Assembly (NCBI GenBank): GCA_946803715.1
Contig: CAMPET010000016.1
Location: 31,790-50,469, forward strand
Origin: Beroe ovata
Taxonomy: Eukaryota > Ctenophora > Nuda > Beroida > Beroidae
Direction: 5' to 3'
Length of the DNA stretch: 18,680 bases
Positions 1-11,075 of the stretch are shown here, one piece after another (within the stretch, counting starts at the first letter, position 1; each line of letters begins with the position of its first letter). A program made the position numbers and the translations under genes. The notes under the pieces are model-generated. The model saw only the letters and a program-made list of their open reading frames with translations, was not told the origin of the DNA and made no database searches.

Positions 1-40
1 CACACACACACACACAGACACACACACACACACACAGACA
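1..40. repeat. (CA)n microsatellite, cut by the window edge
   Basis: Bases 1-40 are a CA dinucleotide run interrupted by a single G at 17 and again at 37, giving a 20-bp higher-order period. It ends just before the first stem-loop element at 46. Its left end is outside the window. Confidence 0.95.
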
Positions 41-45
41 TACAT

Positions 46-3000
46 GATGAGCATGCTCATCTCAGTTGAGAAGTCTCAACGTGCCCTTTTGTTCCCTTTT
101 CAGAGCGGGCATTGCTGCCACACTTTATTCGATTGCTGCTGCCCCCTGATGACGAGTGACAATCATTGCTCTCCAGGTTCAGGACAGATGTCCATTCCCC
201 AGATCTGCTTCAGGGGATGCTTCGCTCACAACTCCCAAGCTAGAGTAACACCACAACTATCTGGCCTGCTGTTGCCAGCCGGCCTGAACGTCAGCAATGA
301 AACTCAAGTGGAGGTCACGAGGTATGCTCGAACTCTCAGTTCTTCCGCTGGGTCCCATCACATCCGCATAACTCCGTGTTACCAGAGTAGTGCGGCAGAC
401 GACCCCGAGCTCCAGAACTGATGTTACGAAACAGAGAGGTTTGGTTGGGTGGTTGGTTGGAGAGGGGTTTATAGATAGGTGTTTGGTAGAGTTGTGTTTG
501 TGTGTTTGCTTCTAGTAGTGTTTGTATGCTTGTTTCTAGTAGTGTTTGTGTGCTTGCTTCTAGTAGTGTTTGTGTGCGTGTTTGTAAAGAGCTGTAGTTC
601 ATAGTTGTTTGTTAATATGTAGGGTATGCGTACATGTTTGTCGCTAACAACATGTCACTAACAACACAAGACAACTCACGAATACCACCAGTAAGTATGC
701 AAGTTTCCCTTGTACACGCCATGTTTCAGACATATCAGTGCTCGATTGATACTGGAAAACTGCTACAGCTCGTAACGCACAGGTCTTATTGAAGTCCGAG
801 ATCTGGAAATCCGAGATGAAACGGGCAGGGAATGGGCAAAATGTACGGAAACCTTGGGAATTTGAAATATTTTCACATTACAAAAAATTGTATGACCATG
901 AGTTATAGAAAGATAAATTTAACAAAATTATTGCTTTCCTGAGCAAGAAAACTCTACGAGAAACCAAAATTCACAAAAACCAATTATTGCTTCATTGAGG
1001 AAGGGGTCGTCGAGAACTCTCGACATTGCAATTTATACCTTTTCAAATTATAAACTCAGGAATATGAAATTGAAATCGTAAAACTCCGAAATAATTTTGC
1101 GAAGTTATGTTTTACTTATCGAGAAGGAAGAGTTGTTGCACCCAGAGATATTAGTAGAATTTCGGCATTGTAAAGGAGTATGTTTGGATTACCATGGATC
1201 ACTCAGCGTCGAATAGAGGACATTCAGAGAATTTCTCCCATCACGAGTTGAGAACACTCAACAAGGAAAGTATATAGAGGAGTTGAGGATGCTCAACTAA
1301 CCACCTTTTCTTGTAATTTCCACCTTTCATACATATCTTTGTATTCTTTCACACTTGTATTTGCAACATCCATACTTTTTCACTATCTTTCCTTATCATC
1401 ATGTCTCTCTATCTCATTATATCTCTCTGGTATCTTATTCTGTTATACATTCTCTTGTACATGTTGCTCAATATATTCTGGGGTTGCTAGCAACCGCTGG
1501 TAGGTGTTGAGAATTCTCAACTGTTGATTTGGAGGTGTTGAAAACATTCAACTATCGGCCTTTTCACAGAGACCTTGAATTCAATTACAGCCATGCATCT
1601 CCAAGTACTGGGTAACATCAGTGCTTTTGATTAACCAACGTGGTTGTTATATACATCAGAAGGGGGGTGGGTGTATGTTCAATACAACACAGAATCAAGT
1701 TGCGGTACAGGAACACGAATACAGGAAAGCCATCACTCAGAGATTAAATGAGGGGTAATCTTTATCAATCAATGATGCAGGGGGAATTCAGCAGGGAGCG
1801 GTCGAGAACACTCAACGAAACATACCATTAGTATCTCATACTGTGCCAGAGTTATCCAAGTTAAGCTGACTGATGACATGCGTGAATAATATCATAGCGA
1901 ATTATCTGGGAGCTCACTCTAAACTATAGGTCAGCAGAAGAATTAGATGACTGGTATTTGCCCTGAAATCAAGTGAAGTTGTAGTTTGTTAGGAGATTCA
2001 CTAAATTGTGCGATCATTAACAATTACCATGGTTTTATTCGAGGACGTTTTACACTTGTGCTCTCTGCTCTCGAATGCTTACACTGCTGTAAATAACCCA
2101 CGGGTTGAGAGTCTTCAAGAACTACGCCATGAAACCCAGATACATGTACAAATCCCAGCTTCGTTGTGCTATTAAGTATAATATGTATATCCACAGTGCA
2201 GCATCAGGAAAGATAATAGCAACTTCTTCTGTAGATTCTACTGTCAGCAACCAATCGGATATATACTCTCACTCCACTAGTGGCAGACCTCTTGGTAATA
2301 AAACATGCTGTGTTCCACAGATCATCAAGGTGGGAGCGCACACATCACTATATGCTGAGAATACTCAGCTAAATAATCTGTGCTAAATGTTGAGAACCCT
2401 CAACTGGTAGTGACCTTTTCTGCCAGTGCTGTTTATGACAGGATATAAGATGTACTGTTGTTGATAGCATGAAGCTTGTATGTTGGGTGTGCTGCTGAGT
2501 TGATTGCTATATGTACGTTGTTGGATTCCAAATTTCTGAAGTTATACTTTCGGTTTGCAAGGAGTTACTCCAATTTTCTAGGGTTTAGTTTCAGCAAGCT
2601 TGCTCCACAAAATTGATACAAGAAAGCATTTAGCTCCTATTTCAATTAATACCACCAAAGTTTGTGTGTTGAGAACTCTCAACAAGATTTTTGTGCCTTT
2701 TCATGATGGAACATGGTCGATCTGAACTGGTCTTGAGTGGGCGAGTGGGCTGTAGAGCGAGTGGGCAGGGAGGGGGCGAGTGCTGGTTCTGGAGGAGGGT
2801 GGTGGACTGAGGTAACTGAGGTCGGGTGTAGATATTTGAGTGCGAGCTGATCTGTGGCATGAGAATATGTGTTAGAGAGACCACGCTCACTCCACTCTCT
2901 CACTCTCTTAAGGATAAGAAGATTCATGGCATGGAAAAGCTCAGTGATACTCATGTGGGGCGTGGGTGTGTCGGCTTCATAGCAGAATTTCTAGAGGCGA

Positions 3001-4729
3001 GGAAGATAATTTGTCAGCCTGATCAGAGGAACCTGATAAAAGCAGAATCAGTTGGCAATAATGAAAGAACCAGAGTCGAGAATTGCTGACTCTTATCGTA
3101 TCATACACAGCAATTCAGGAGACATGTGTTTATACATTCAATTCGGTATAAAACACCGGAATACCTATCATTCACATGGCTACACGCTTCTATTCGGTAA
3201 TGAATCACTTTCGAGTATTCTCGACTAGAGTATTGTGAAGCTGAGAATTCTCAGCTGGGGAACCTTTTCATAAAATGCCAGAGAGGCAGAGCCAGTCATC
3301 GAAAGTACATAGTAACCACAGCGCTGTAACATGAACAGATCTTGTAAAGCAGAAACATAGGCAATGTAACATGGTATAACGTTGAGTAGAGGAACACTGC
3401 AAGCTATTGAATATAGTTGATGCATCATGGAACCAAATTCCGACTACACACTTTAAACAGAATGTAGATTCATCATCTGATTTAAATAGTGTCGAGAATT
3501 CTCAACTGATATCGGGCTGAATGTTGAGAACACTCAACTATCTATACCTTTTCGTTAGATTTTAGATAGATCTCAAACAAGCTTTAGTGAGCTTCACGCA
3601 AGCAAATTTTCTGTAATAGATACAAAGTTGAGAAAATCGCATCTAAAGAATTCTAATACCAATAGAAGTCTATTATGATGTTGGGCATGTCATAATTGGA
3701 TGTAATTAACAGGGAATTGATTAATCCAAGTAAGACAACAGACAACAGTGCGTTTTTAAGTGACATGTAATGAATGCATGGAAATTAATTCAAGTTTAGC
3801 GCAAATTACAGGCAAATCAAACCGTTGAGAGCTATTAAGAGCACTACAAAATCGGTGGTAGTTTCGGATTAGCAGCTGCTGCTATGAACAGGGCCACAAG
3901 GTGGTATTGGTCCAGTAAGTGTGTGCCGAGAATTCTCAGCTGGGAACCTTTTGTCTGAACAGGTCGTCCAGTAACATGCATGCAGAGTGCAGATGTAACA
4001 GGCAACATATAACAGTTTGAACAGCTTTCACTTGAATGCGATAACTTTCTTCATAACAGCTCGCCGCACCCCTCCGTTTATCACAGATTACTGATTTTCA
4101 CAAGATGGGAATCACATACGTCATGCCAACTCATATTCTGCTTCTTCAAATCGGCTTATTAGCAAGTTGCCACAATTTAAGAATTCCTTCATTGATGATA
4201 GGGAGACTTCTGGACATCAAGCCGGCACAAGACCCCAATTAGAGAGAACAGGCTTAGCTTCAAAGTTTACATGACACACCATGAAAGGTCTGAAATTACA
4301 GGAATTGTGTGGACATTCGAATATCACCACAGTCTGGCACAAAAGAAACGTGTTTCCTCATTGATACAGACAGGTTTATTGGGGGACATGAGATGTTACG
4401 ATTACTATTCGATTACTAGACGACAGCAAATAACATGCCAATTTACTCCTCGTTTAACTAATTATTTAACTAATATAATTACACTATTGGGGACCCCTTT
4501 GGGGTATATCAACTTCACTTTAGAATTATACTCTCATGCTCTACGAAATCATATTTCACAATGGCTTAATATTGCCACTCCCTATAACCAAATATATCAG
4601 ACATAACTCTAACGAATAGAATCTAACACCTTCACAATTTTTATCAAACTATCGATATAATCAGTAGGTATATTTGATTCTATACACAACAATTCATAGG
4701 GTTGAGAGCACTCAACTGATGCACCTTTT
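46..4729. repeat. Array of dispersed 16-nt stem-loop (dyad) elements, many followed by CCTTTT
   Basis: Seventeen 16-nt elements share a 6-nt arm, a 4-nt centre and the complementary arm; the consensus is GTTGAG-AANN-CTCAAC. Starts are 46, 65, 1009, 1247, 1282, 1506, 1537, 1801, 2354, 2389, 2668, 3210, 3240, 3491, 3523, 3925 and 4701. Thirteen have perfect stems, and 1801, 3210, 3491 and 3925 each have one mismatch. Decayed relatives lie at 2104 and 3075. CCTTTT follows the elements at 65, 1009, 1282, 1537, 2389, 2668, 3240, 3523, 3925 and 4701, always on the plus strand, 4-13 nt after the stem. Six pairs occur (46/65, 1247/1282, 1506/1537, 2354/2389, 3210/3240, 3491/3523), and in each only the second member has CCTTTT. 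Sequence between modules shows no obvious similarity and no credible reading frame. I found no copy right of 4730. Function is unknown: possibilities are structured RNA, a dimeric protein site, or the surviving core of a decayed tandem repeat. Confidence 0.85.
495..586. repeat. 24-bp minisatellite, about 3.8 copies
   Basis: Units begin at 495, 519, 543 and 567 (the last partial), and each carries TTCTAGTAG and a TGTTTGTG-like stretch. Because 24 is a multiple of three, the minus strand reads as a repetitive Thr/Leu/Gln peptide, but no flanking sequence supports a protein. I regard it as noncoding. Confidence 0.85.
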
Positions 4730-6001
4730 GTATAAAGGAAACTTGGATATTTGAAAAGCAATATGTAATGAAAGAACCACTGTTAACCCGTTGACCCATG
4801 AAGAGATTTGCTGCAGCTATCATAACAATTTGGTGTAATGCTACGGATTGGTTCTATAATATAGAGATGAACATGCATACCAGCAGTTAGTTAAGAGCAC
4901 AGTGTACTGGTGCTGCGACCCAAAGACGGTTACATCAAACATAGAGGTTAACAAAAGCGAAGTACAATAACAATTCTGTAAATGCCCCAGGGTAACCGTG
5001 TATTTATACACGCAAGATTAAAGATGAGGCTAATTGGGTCAGGTTAATGTGCGTGTTACATTTCACTAATTGCATCAATTTAGCCCCCCCCTCAAGTTTC
5101 AAGGAGGATAATGAGATAAAGAATGCCACCTCATTTATCGAGTTTCCACCCTAATTAGACAAATCAGATAATAAATTGGACGTACCTAGTGCTGACGTCT
5201 CCTTCAATGATGAGTGAGTGAGCGATGACGCAACTAAACAACGAAGTGAGAAATGATGCATCATAGGAAGCTGAGCCGCGCGCGCGACAAATTGCTCCTT
5301 CATAAATCCAAATTCTGCGTGTGATAATTCACCACTGCTTACTCATGTATACATACGTGTCTCTTTTGTTTTCATACATTCTTTCTTGCTGGAAGAAACA
5401 TGCTTGTTACAGGCAATGTAATCAAGCACAACAAAACAAAACGGAATTCTAGAGTAGAGAATGTAACGGAACGATTATAATGAGCTCATTAAATGAGACT
5501 TATCGAGGGCTTAGGCTAGTAATGGAATACATTTTGTAACCTCGGTGGTTTTACGATGAAAACTGCATAGGAATGCTGGATAGCTAGATCATTAAGACAC
5601 CTGAATAAAACCTGTATACCTACTCCTAGCTAGCAGTAAATGTAAGTTTAGTTAGACCTTTACCTTATTTTTCAGAACCTATCTTATGCTAGACGTAGGA
5701 AACTACAAAGCCCATCGAAAGGCAATCTCACATCTGTAACGAATTAGATTATTGGATGAATTATAGGAGTTGATGAGTGGATAAATGGTGGCGAAGTTGA
5801 TTACCTAGATTGTGGTGGATGAATTATTGAATTTAGATTAGAGAAAAACATAAAAAGCAAAATCGGGCTAAGTTATATGTTGATCGTCTTCTACTGTTAT
5901 TTAAGAGAGGCAACGTAGGAGAAATTTTACATCGATAACTGAAGAAAGGGGTGGACTGAGCAAAACAAACTCCTGCTAAAGCACGGCGCTGTGTGCTCAC
6001 T

Positions 6002-6021
6002 GTCACATGTGCTCATGTGAC
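6002..6021. repeat. Perfect 8-bp hairpin with 4-nt loop
   Basis: GTCACATG (6002-6009) is followed by TGCT and the exact complement CATGTGAC (6014-6021). It stands alone, with no second copy nearby. It differs in sequence from the 46-4729 family, and no function can be assigned. Confidence 0.7.
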
Positions 6022-7778
6022 GGCAGCCGGCCAATCCTAACACTGCACAGTTGCTCAACACAACACCATAAACGGAATAATTAGCCGCTACGTGGGTCAC
6101 CTGACTCCACGATTAGCGTGATATTACCCTCGTGGTATTCCAAGAACGCCACTTCATAATATTGCGGAGTAAATTTTGCAATGGATATAGAGTTGGTAAC
6201 TTATGCTGCGCGCGCCCGCTTTACTGAATGAGAGCGCTAATTTCAGCTTCTCTTTGAACAGTTAATGAATTATTGAATTGTGTTATGAGCTTTCATGCTC
6301 ATTACAAGAACAAGTTTAAAATTGATTATAATTACAAATTTTTGTCGAATGACTTTTTTTATGCTGCGCGGCGCGGCAAATTTGCTTAAAATGCAAACCT
6401 TTGACATGAATCAGGTACGGTCTGATTATGTATATGATAGCCACATAGCTATATGCTAAGCTATAGCAATTCAATATTTGCATGGATCTTTTATAATATG
6501 AATAGATCATGATCAGATCATCAGTGACGCGCCGCGCACAAATGGCTCTAGACTCATTCTCCCCAATATAACTTTGCAAAATGACTGATAATGAAACGCG
6601 CAATGCGTGATGCGCGGCGTTTGTCATGGAGCGGAATGCATGTCGAAGTATGTGTACTTCCATTCCATGTATTCCATTCCGTTTCAAATACAATGTACAC
6701 TATGTATGCCATAGGTACACTGCTACATTGCATGTACACAAGGTCACTATAGGTATATAGCGCATTTGTCTACAGCTGCAGGGTACCATGTCCTATTCAT
6801 ATCATGAGTTAAGGCATTTCCCGTATTCTGGATTAAGTTTGGCTTAGTATAGGTATGTTATTTCTTCTGTTATTATAGTCCTTCAACCGCAAATCAAATT
6901 TTCCCCGACTAAACTGTTTTTATTAAAGCACATCAATTATGGAGGAGACCAGCTATGCTATCTTGTCAGTTGTCAAGTCTTGTTTCGGTATCTGCTCCAC
7001 AATTGTCCCCCCAATTCAGTATTCTCGCGTGCCGTTATATATTCATATCCGACAACACTGTTTAACTCATTCCTGTAATTAACTAGTATTATGACAACTA
7101 GTTGTATGTAATTTGTATGTAATTAAGGTTTTTCCTCAACTGCACTTTCCTATACTTACCGCGTGTTGATTACTTGGTCTATTACAAGGCATTGGCCGCA
7201 GTTAATTTGTGAGCAGTCTTACTGTTTAATTTTCGACCGTTAGCTCTACTTTGCACATGTGTCGCTGACAATCGCTAGCACAACCGCTTGATCTGTATCA
7301 CTATTATAATCTGTGATACGCACAACGTCACTTGTTTCAGCTGAAATACGTGACATGACATTGGACGCTCATTGATACCTAGGTTAAACTTTTCTCGATT
7401 CAACTCAAGAATGATCGTATTCTCTACGAATGATTAATGACAGAAAATTCATTCACTGATTGTCGCGAATATTTCGATAGTTGAGTGTTATTATAGTTCA
7501 GAGATCAAGTATTTCATAACTTGATGATTAATGAGTTCACGGTGAGTTGCAAAATTGATCCTGCAAGATCAATTCCATGGACCACATGTACCGAATCCAA
7601 TTCTGCTACATTCACGTTACTGTTAGTTTAGTCGAACCACTGATTCATTCGTGTTTCAGAGTTACCAAATAATATCACAGGTTTTGATTCAATACATCTT
7701 AGAACTCTAAACGTTAATCGATGGTAAACATAAACAGAAAATTGTTTAAACATAAAATCAGGCAAATTTAAAAAACAG

Positions 7779-7784
7779 TTTATC
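7779..7784 (-). terminator. Possible variant polyadenylation signal of the beta-tubulin gene
   Basis: The minus strand reads GATAAA here, about 175 nt after the tubulin stop codon, followed by a T-rich minus-strand stretch. No canonical AATAAA is present on the minus strand between 7640 and 7956. GATAAA is only a weak variant, so this is tentative. Confidence 0.25.
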
Positions 7785-7851
7785 AGGCAAAAACAAGAAT
7801 AACTGACTGAAAATTACATTGGGTAATTAAAGTGGAGAGTCAACATGATTA

Positions 7852-7881
7852 GGGACTATGTTTGTCAGTCCTTATAGTCCC
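7852..7881. repeat. Inverted repeat in the beta-tubulin 3' region
   Basis: GGGACTAT (7852-7859) pairs with ATAGTCCC (7874-7881) across 14 nt. It lies 76-105 nt beyond the tubulin stop codon, so it would form a stem-loop in the 3' untranslated region of that transcript. Two further short palindromes lie between it and the stop: CTCACGC-C-GCGTGAG at 7906-7920 and TCACCATGGTGA at 7944-7955. Confidence 0.6.
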
Positions 7882-7956
7882 TTCTCACAGTCCTCCCCCC
7901 CGTGACTCACGCCGCGTGAGCATGAATCACGCGTTAGCATCCGTCACCATGGTGAT

Positions 7957-9529
<1,573 letters not shown>

Positions 9530-9611
9530 GTTGAGTAAAGTTTGGATTGACTGGGAGCAAGAGAGTTGAAACGAGTCGATGAGAAATGTGTCGCTGTGCT
9601 AAAGACGCGGA

Positions 9612-9620
9612 GTATTATAG
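9612..9620 (-). promoter_or_regulatory. TATA-like box of the beta-tubulin promoter
   Basis: The minus strand reads CTATAATAC here, about 85-90 nt upstream of the tubulin start codon. Transcription would then begin near 9585, giving a 5' leader of roughly 55-60 nt that contains no upstream ATG. This is inferred from position and sequence only. Confidence 0.45.
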
Positions 9621-9629
9621 AGGAGTGCT

Positions 9630-9643
9630 GTTGCCATGACACC
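9630..9643. promoter_or_regulatory. Imperfect RFX X-box, proximal
   Basis: GTTGCCATGACACC matches the left half of the RFX X-box (GTTGCC-AT) exactly, and the right half (RRNRAC) with one mismatch. It lies about 100 bp upstream of the tubulin start codon, just upstream of the TATA-like box, a usual position for X-boxes in ciliary gene promoters. Confidence 0.45.
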
Positions 9644-9700
9644 GCACTGTGTGTATGTGCGTGCATACAACTTGCAAGCAAAGCTGCATTCACAACACGT

Positions 9701-9913
9701 CACGTGATTGTTACACGTGACAGTTGCTTGTCGTGTTCTCCTCCTCAATCTCCACGGATATACTAATTGTCTCATTGTTTTAGTTAATTGAAATCGCCGT
9801 TATTCCACACGCAGAGCATGTTCACAGTATTGTGGAGTTTTTGCGTTGCTATAGCAACAACGTGGTCCAAAACTCTGCTCACACGTGAGATTCACGTGTC
9901 ACTGTGTCACGTG
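9701..9913. promoter_or_regulatory. Cluster of five CACGTG E-boxes
   Basis: CACGTG occurs at 9701-9706, 9714-9719, 9882-9887, 9893-9898 and 9908-9913. The last lies in the 10-bp palindrome GTCACGTGAC (9906-9915), the form preferred by USF and MiT/TFE-type bHLH-zip factors. A given 6-mer is expected about once per 4 kb, so five in 213 bp is a strong excess. The cluster lies 170-385 bp upstream of the tubulin ATG and interleaves with the X-boxes, so it is probably part of that promoter. It could also serve a divergent transcript to the right. Confidence 0.6.
9845..9858. promoter_or_regulatory. Perfect RFX X-box palindrome
   Basis: GTTGCTATAGCAAC is a perfect 14-bp palindrome and satisfies both half-sites of the RFX X-box (RYYNYY and RRNRAC with AT between). 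RFX factors are the main activators of ciliary genes in animals. The site is about 316 bp upstream of the beta-tubulin start codon. Confidence 0.65.
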
Positions 9914-9938
9914 ACCATGAGGACTGAGTAAGCAAGGA

Positions 9939-9951
9939 GTTTCATAGCAAC
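9939..9951. promoter_or_regulatory. Imperfect RFX X-box, distal
   Basis: GTTTCATAGCAAC contains a perfect right half-site (AGCAAC) and a left half with one mismatch. It shares ATAGCAAC with the perfect X-box 94 bp away. It may be a degenerate second site or a duplication remnant. Confidence 0.35.
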
Positions 9952-10515
9952 TTGTGCTCTCCACAAGCAAATGTGAAGAGAAAATAGCAAGGACTTGCTA
10001 ATCGAGGAGTGACTTTAGCTTGCTACTTGTGATATGGTCACAACAAATAACGGTTGAAACTAGGAGTTTTAACAGAAAATACCGCTGCTTCTTCCATGCT
10101 CTAGTTTCCATGGCCGCTAAATAAAAACAGCGCTTTGAAAGCTAAGAACTACAAAAATAATGGAGGTCAGCGCACGATTGCGAGACTTTCTTGGAAAGTG
10201 ACGATAAGAATTTGGAAAATAAAATTATAGCTCGAAGTTAGATTATTACTCACATAACCACTAGTAGGTTCAGTTATTATTACTAGGTTCAGTTAAGGGT
10301 TATTAATGAGTATCATAAACAGTCCCGAATTATCATATCTACGCGAATACCTGCGCCACGAAAATAATTAATCATGATCGAGCTCCGAATATTATGTGAT
10401 TAGCATTTCACCAAAATGTCGAAGTTTATGTTCCAGGTAGTGACAGCTAATCTAATTTTCTTATGATATGACATTTAGTGACAGAATTCGCTATCAGATA
10501 TGACACCTCTCGTTC

Positions 10516-10523
10516 TATATAAG
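10516..10523 (+). promoter_or_regulatory. Orphan TATA box
   Basis: TATATAAG fits a strong TATA box, pointing right if functional, with transcription starting near 10545-10555. No convincing protein follows: the frame at 10706-10891 (61 codons) is not recognisable. The downstream 150 bp hold imperfect copies of CTGACACCAGTTT (10603-10615, 10653-10665; variant CCGACACTAGTTT at 10636-10648). It could drive a noncoding RNA or a gene with a distant first coding exon, or be coincidental. Confidence 0.3.
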
Positions 10524-11023
10524 TAGTTTTCCGATAACATAGTTGTCTAGTTCTCGCTTCTGGTTGTACCACAAGCAATATCAACGACTACAGACTTTCA
10601 CACTGACACCAGTTTCCTTCAATAACAGTTTATCTCCGACACTAGTTTTGCGCTGACACCAGTTTTCGCTAACTCCTCATTACACTGACACAGAAGAGTG
10701 CTATTGTGGTCCAAGAAACGAATGATTTGCTACTCAGAAAGAGGAACTATTATTTGGAACTATTCCCAATCAGAGGGCAGACGGGCACATGCATGGACAT
10801 CAGGCATCCATGCACATTGCACATGCTCTTTGCTCATGTACAATATGCACATGCTCATGCTAACTCTGTGTGTGTATCACATAGAATATGATGTAGGTAC
10901 GTCACAATAGCGGGTGTTATGTATGATTACGAGTGCATTGTAGCTGGTGCTGTTATGTGACCGGCTCTTAAACCGACAATCTGCTGTTCACCACACCATG
11001 TTCATTGTTCACCCCTCTCCTGC

Positions 11024-11075
11024 CGACACCTGACAACTGACACAGTGACACCTGATAACTGACACAGTGACACCT
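11024..11075. repeat. 22-bp tandem repeat carrying T-box-like half-sites
   Basis: CGACACCT (11024-11031), TGACACCT (11046-11053) and TGACACCT (11068-11075) recur at exactly 22 bp, with ACTGACACAGTG in each interval. TGACACCT agrees with the published Brachyury/T-box half-site TSACACCT. A further TGACACCT lies at 10501-10508. Function is not shown; the spacing of two helical turns would place the sites on one face of the DNA. Confidence 0.65.

Larger units (their letters stand above)
4730..7956. other. AT-rich intergenic stretch without a recognisable gene
   Basis: No conserved coding segment is visible on either strand; the longest frames (111 codons at 4271-4606, which begins in the previous block, and 125 codons at 6316-6693 on the minus strand) resemble no family I know and sit in AT-rich DNA with random-looking composition. 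Notable contents are GCGC-rich islands at 5275-5288, 6205-6219, 6361-6377, 6524-6537 and 6596-6619, and a few hairpins listed separately. The last 200-300 bp before 7957 probably form the 3' untranslated region and downstream flank of the beta-tubulin gene. Confidence 0.6.

Noticed and set aside
44-602. Frames of 125 codons (44-421, plus) and 88 codons (336-602, minus)
   Set aside because: The first runs through the stem-loop pair and the second is largely the 24-bp minisatellite; neither shows conserved protein features.
4271-4606. 111-codon plus-strand frame
   Set aside because: No motif, no family resemblance and no splice partner; a frame of this length is unsurprising in 18 kb.
46-4729. 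CRISPR array or histone mRNA 3' stem-loops as an explanation for the dyads
   Set aside because: The host is eukaryotic and the spacing is far too large and irregular for CRISPR. The stem sequence does not match the histone GGCYCUUUUCAGRGCC type, and no histone genes are present.
46-4729. Heat-shock elements (AGAATTCT centres in several dyads)
   Set aside because: The GAA and TTC blocks abut without the 2-nt gap required by an HSE, and the centre is the least conserved part of the element.
85-4729. CCTTTT plus a nearby AG as 3' splice sites of alternative exons
   Set aside because: Several copies have AG shortly after CCTTTT, but distances vary, stop codons are frequent in all frames, and no donor sites recur at a fixed distance.
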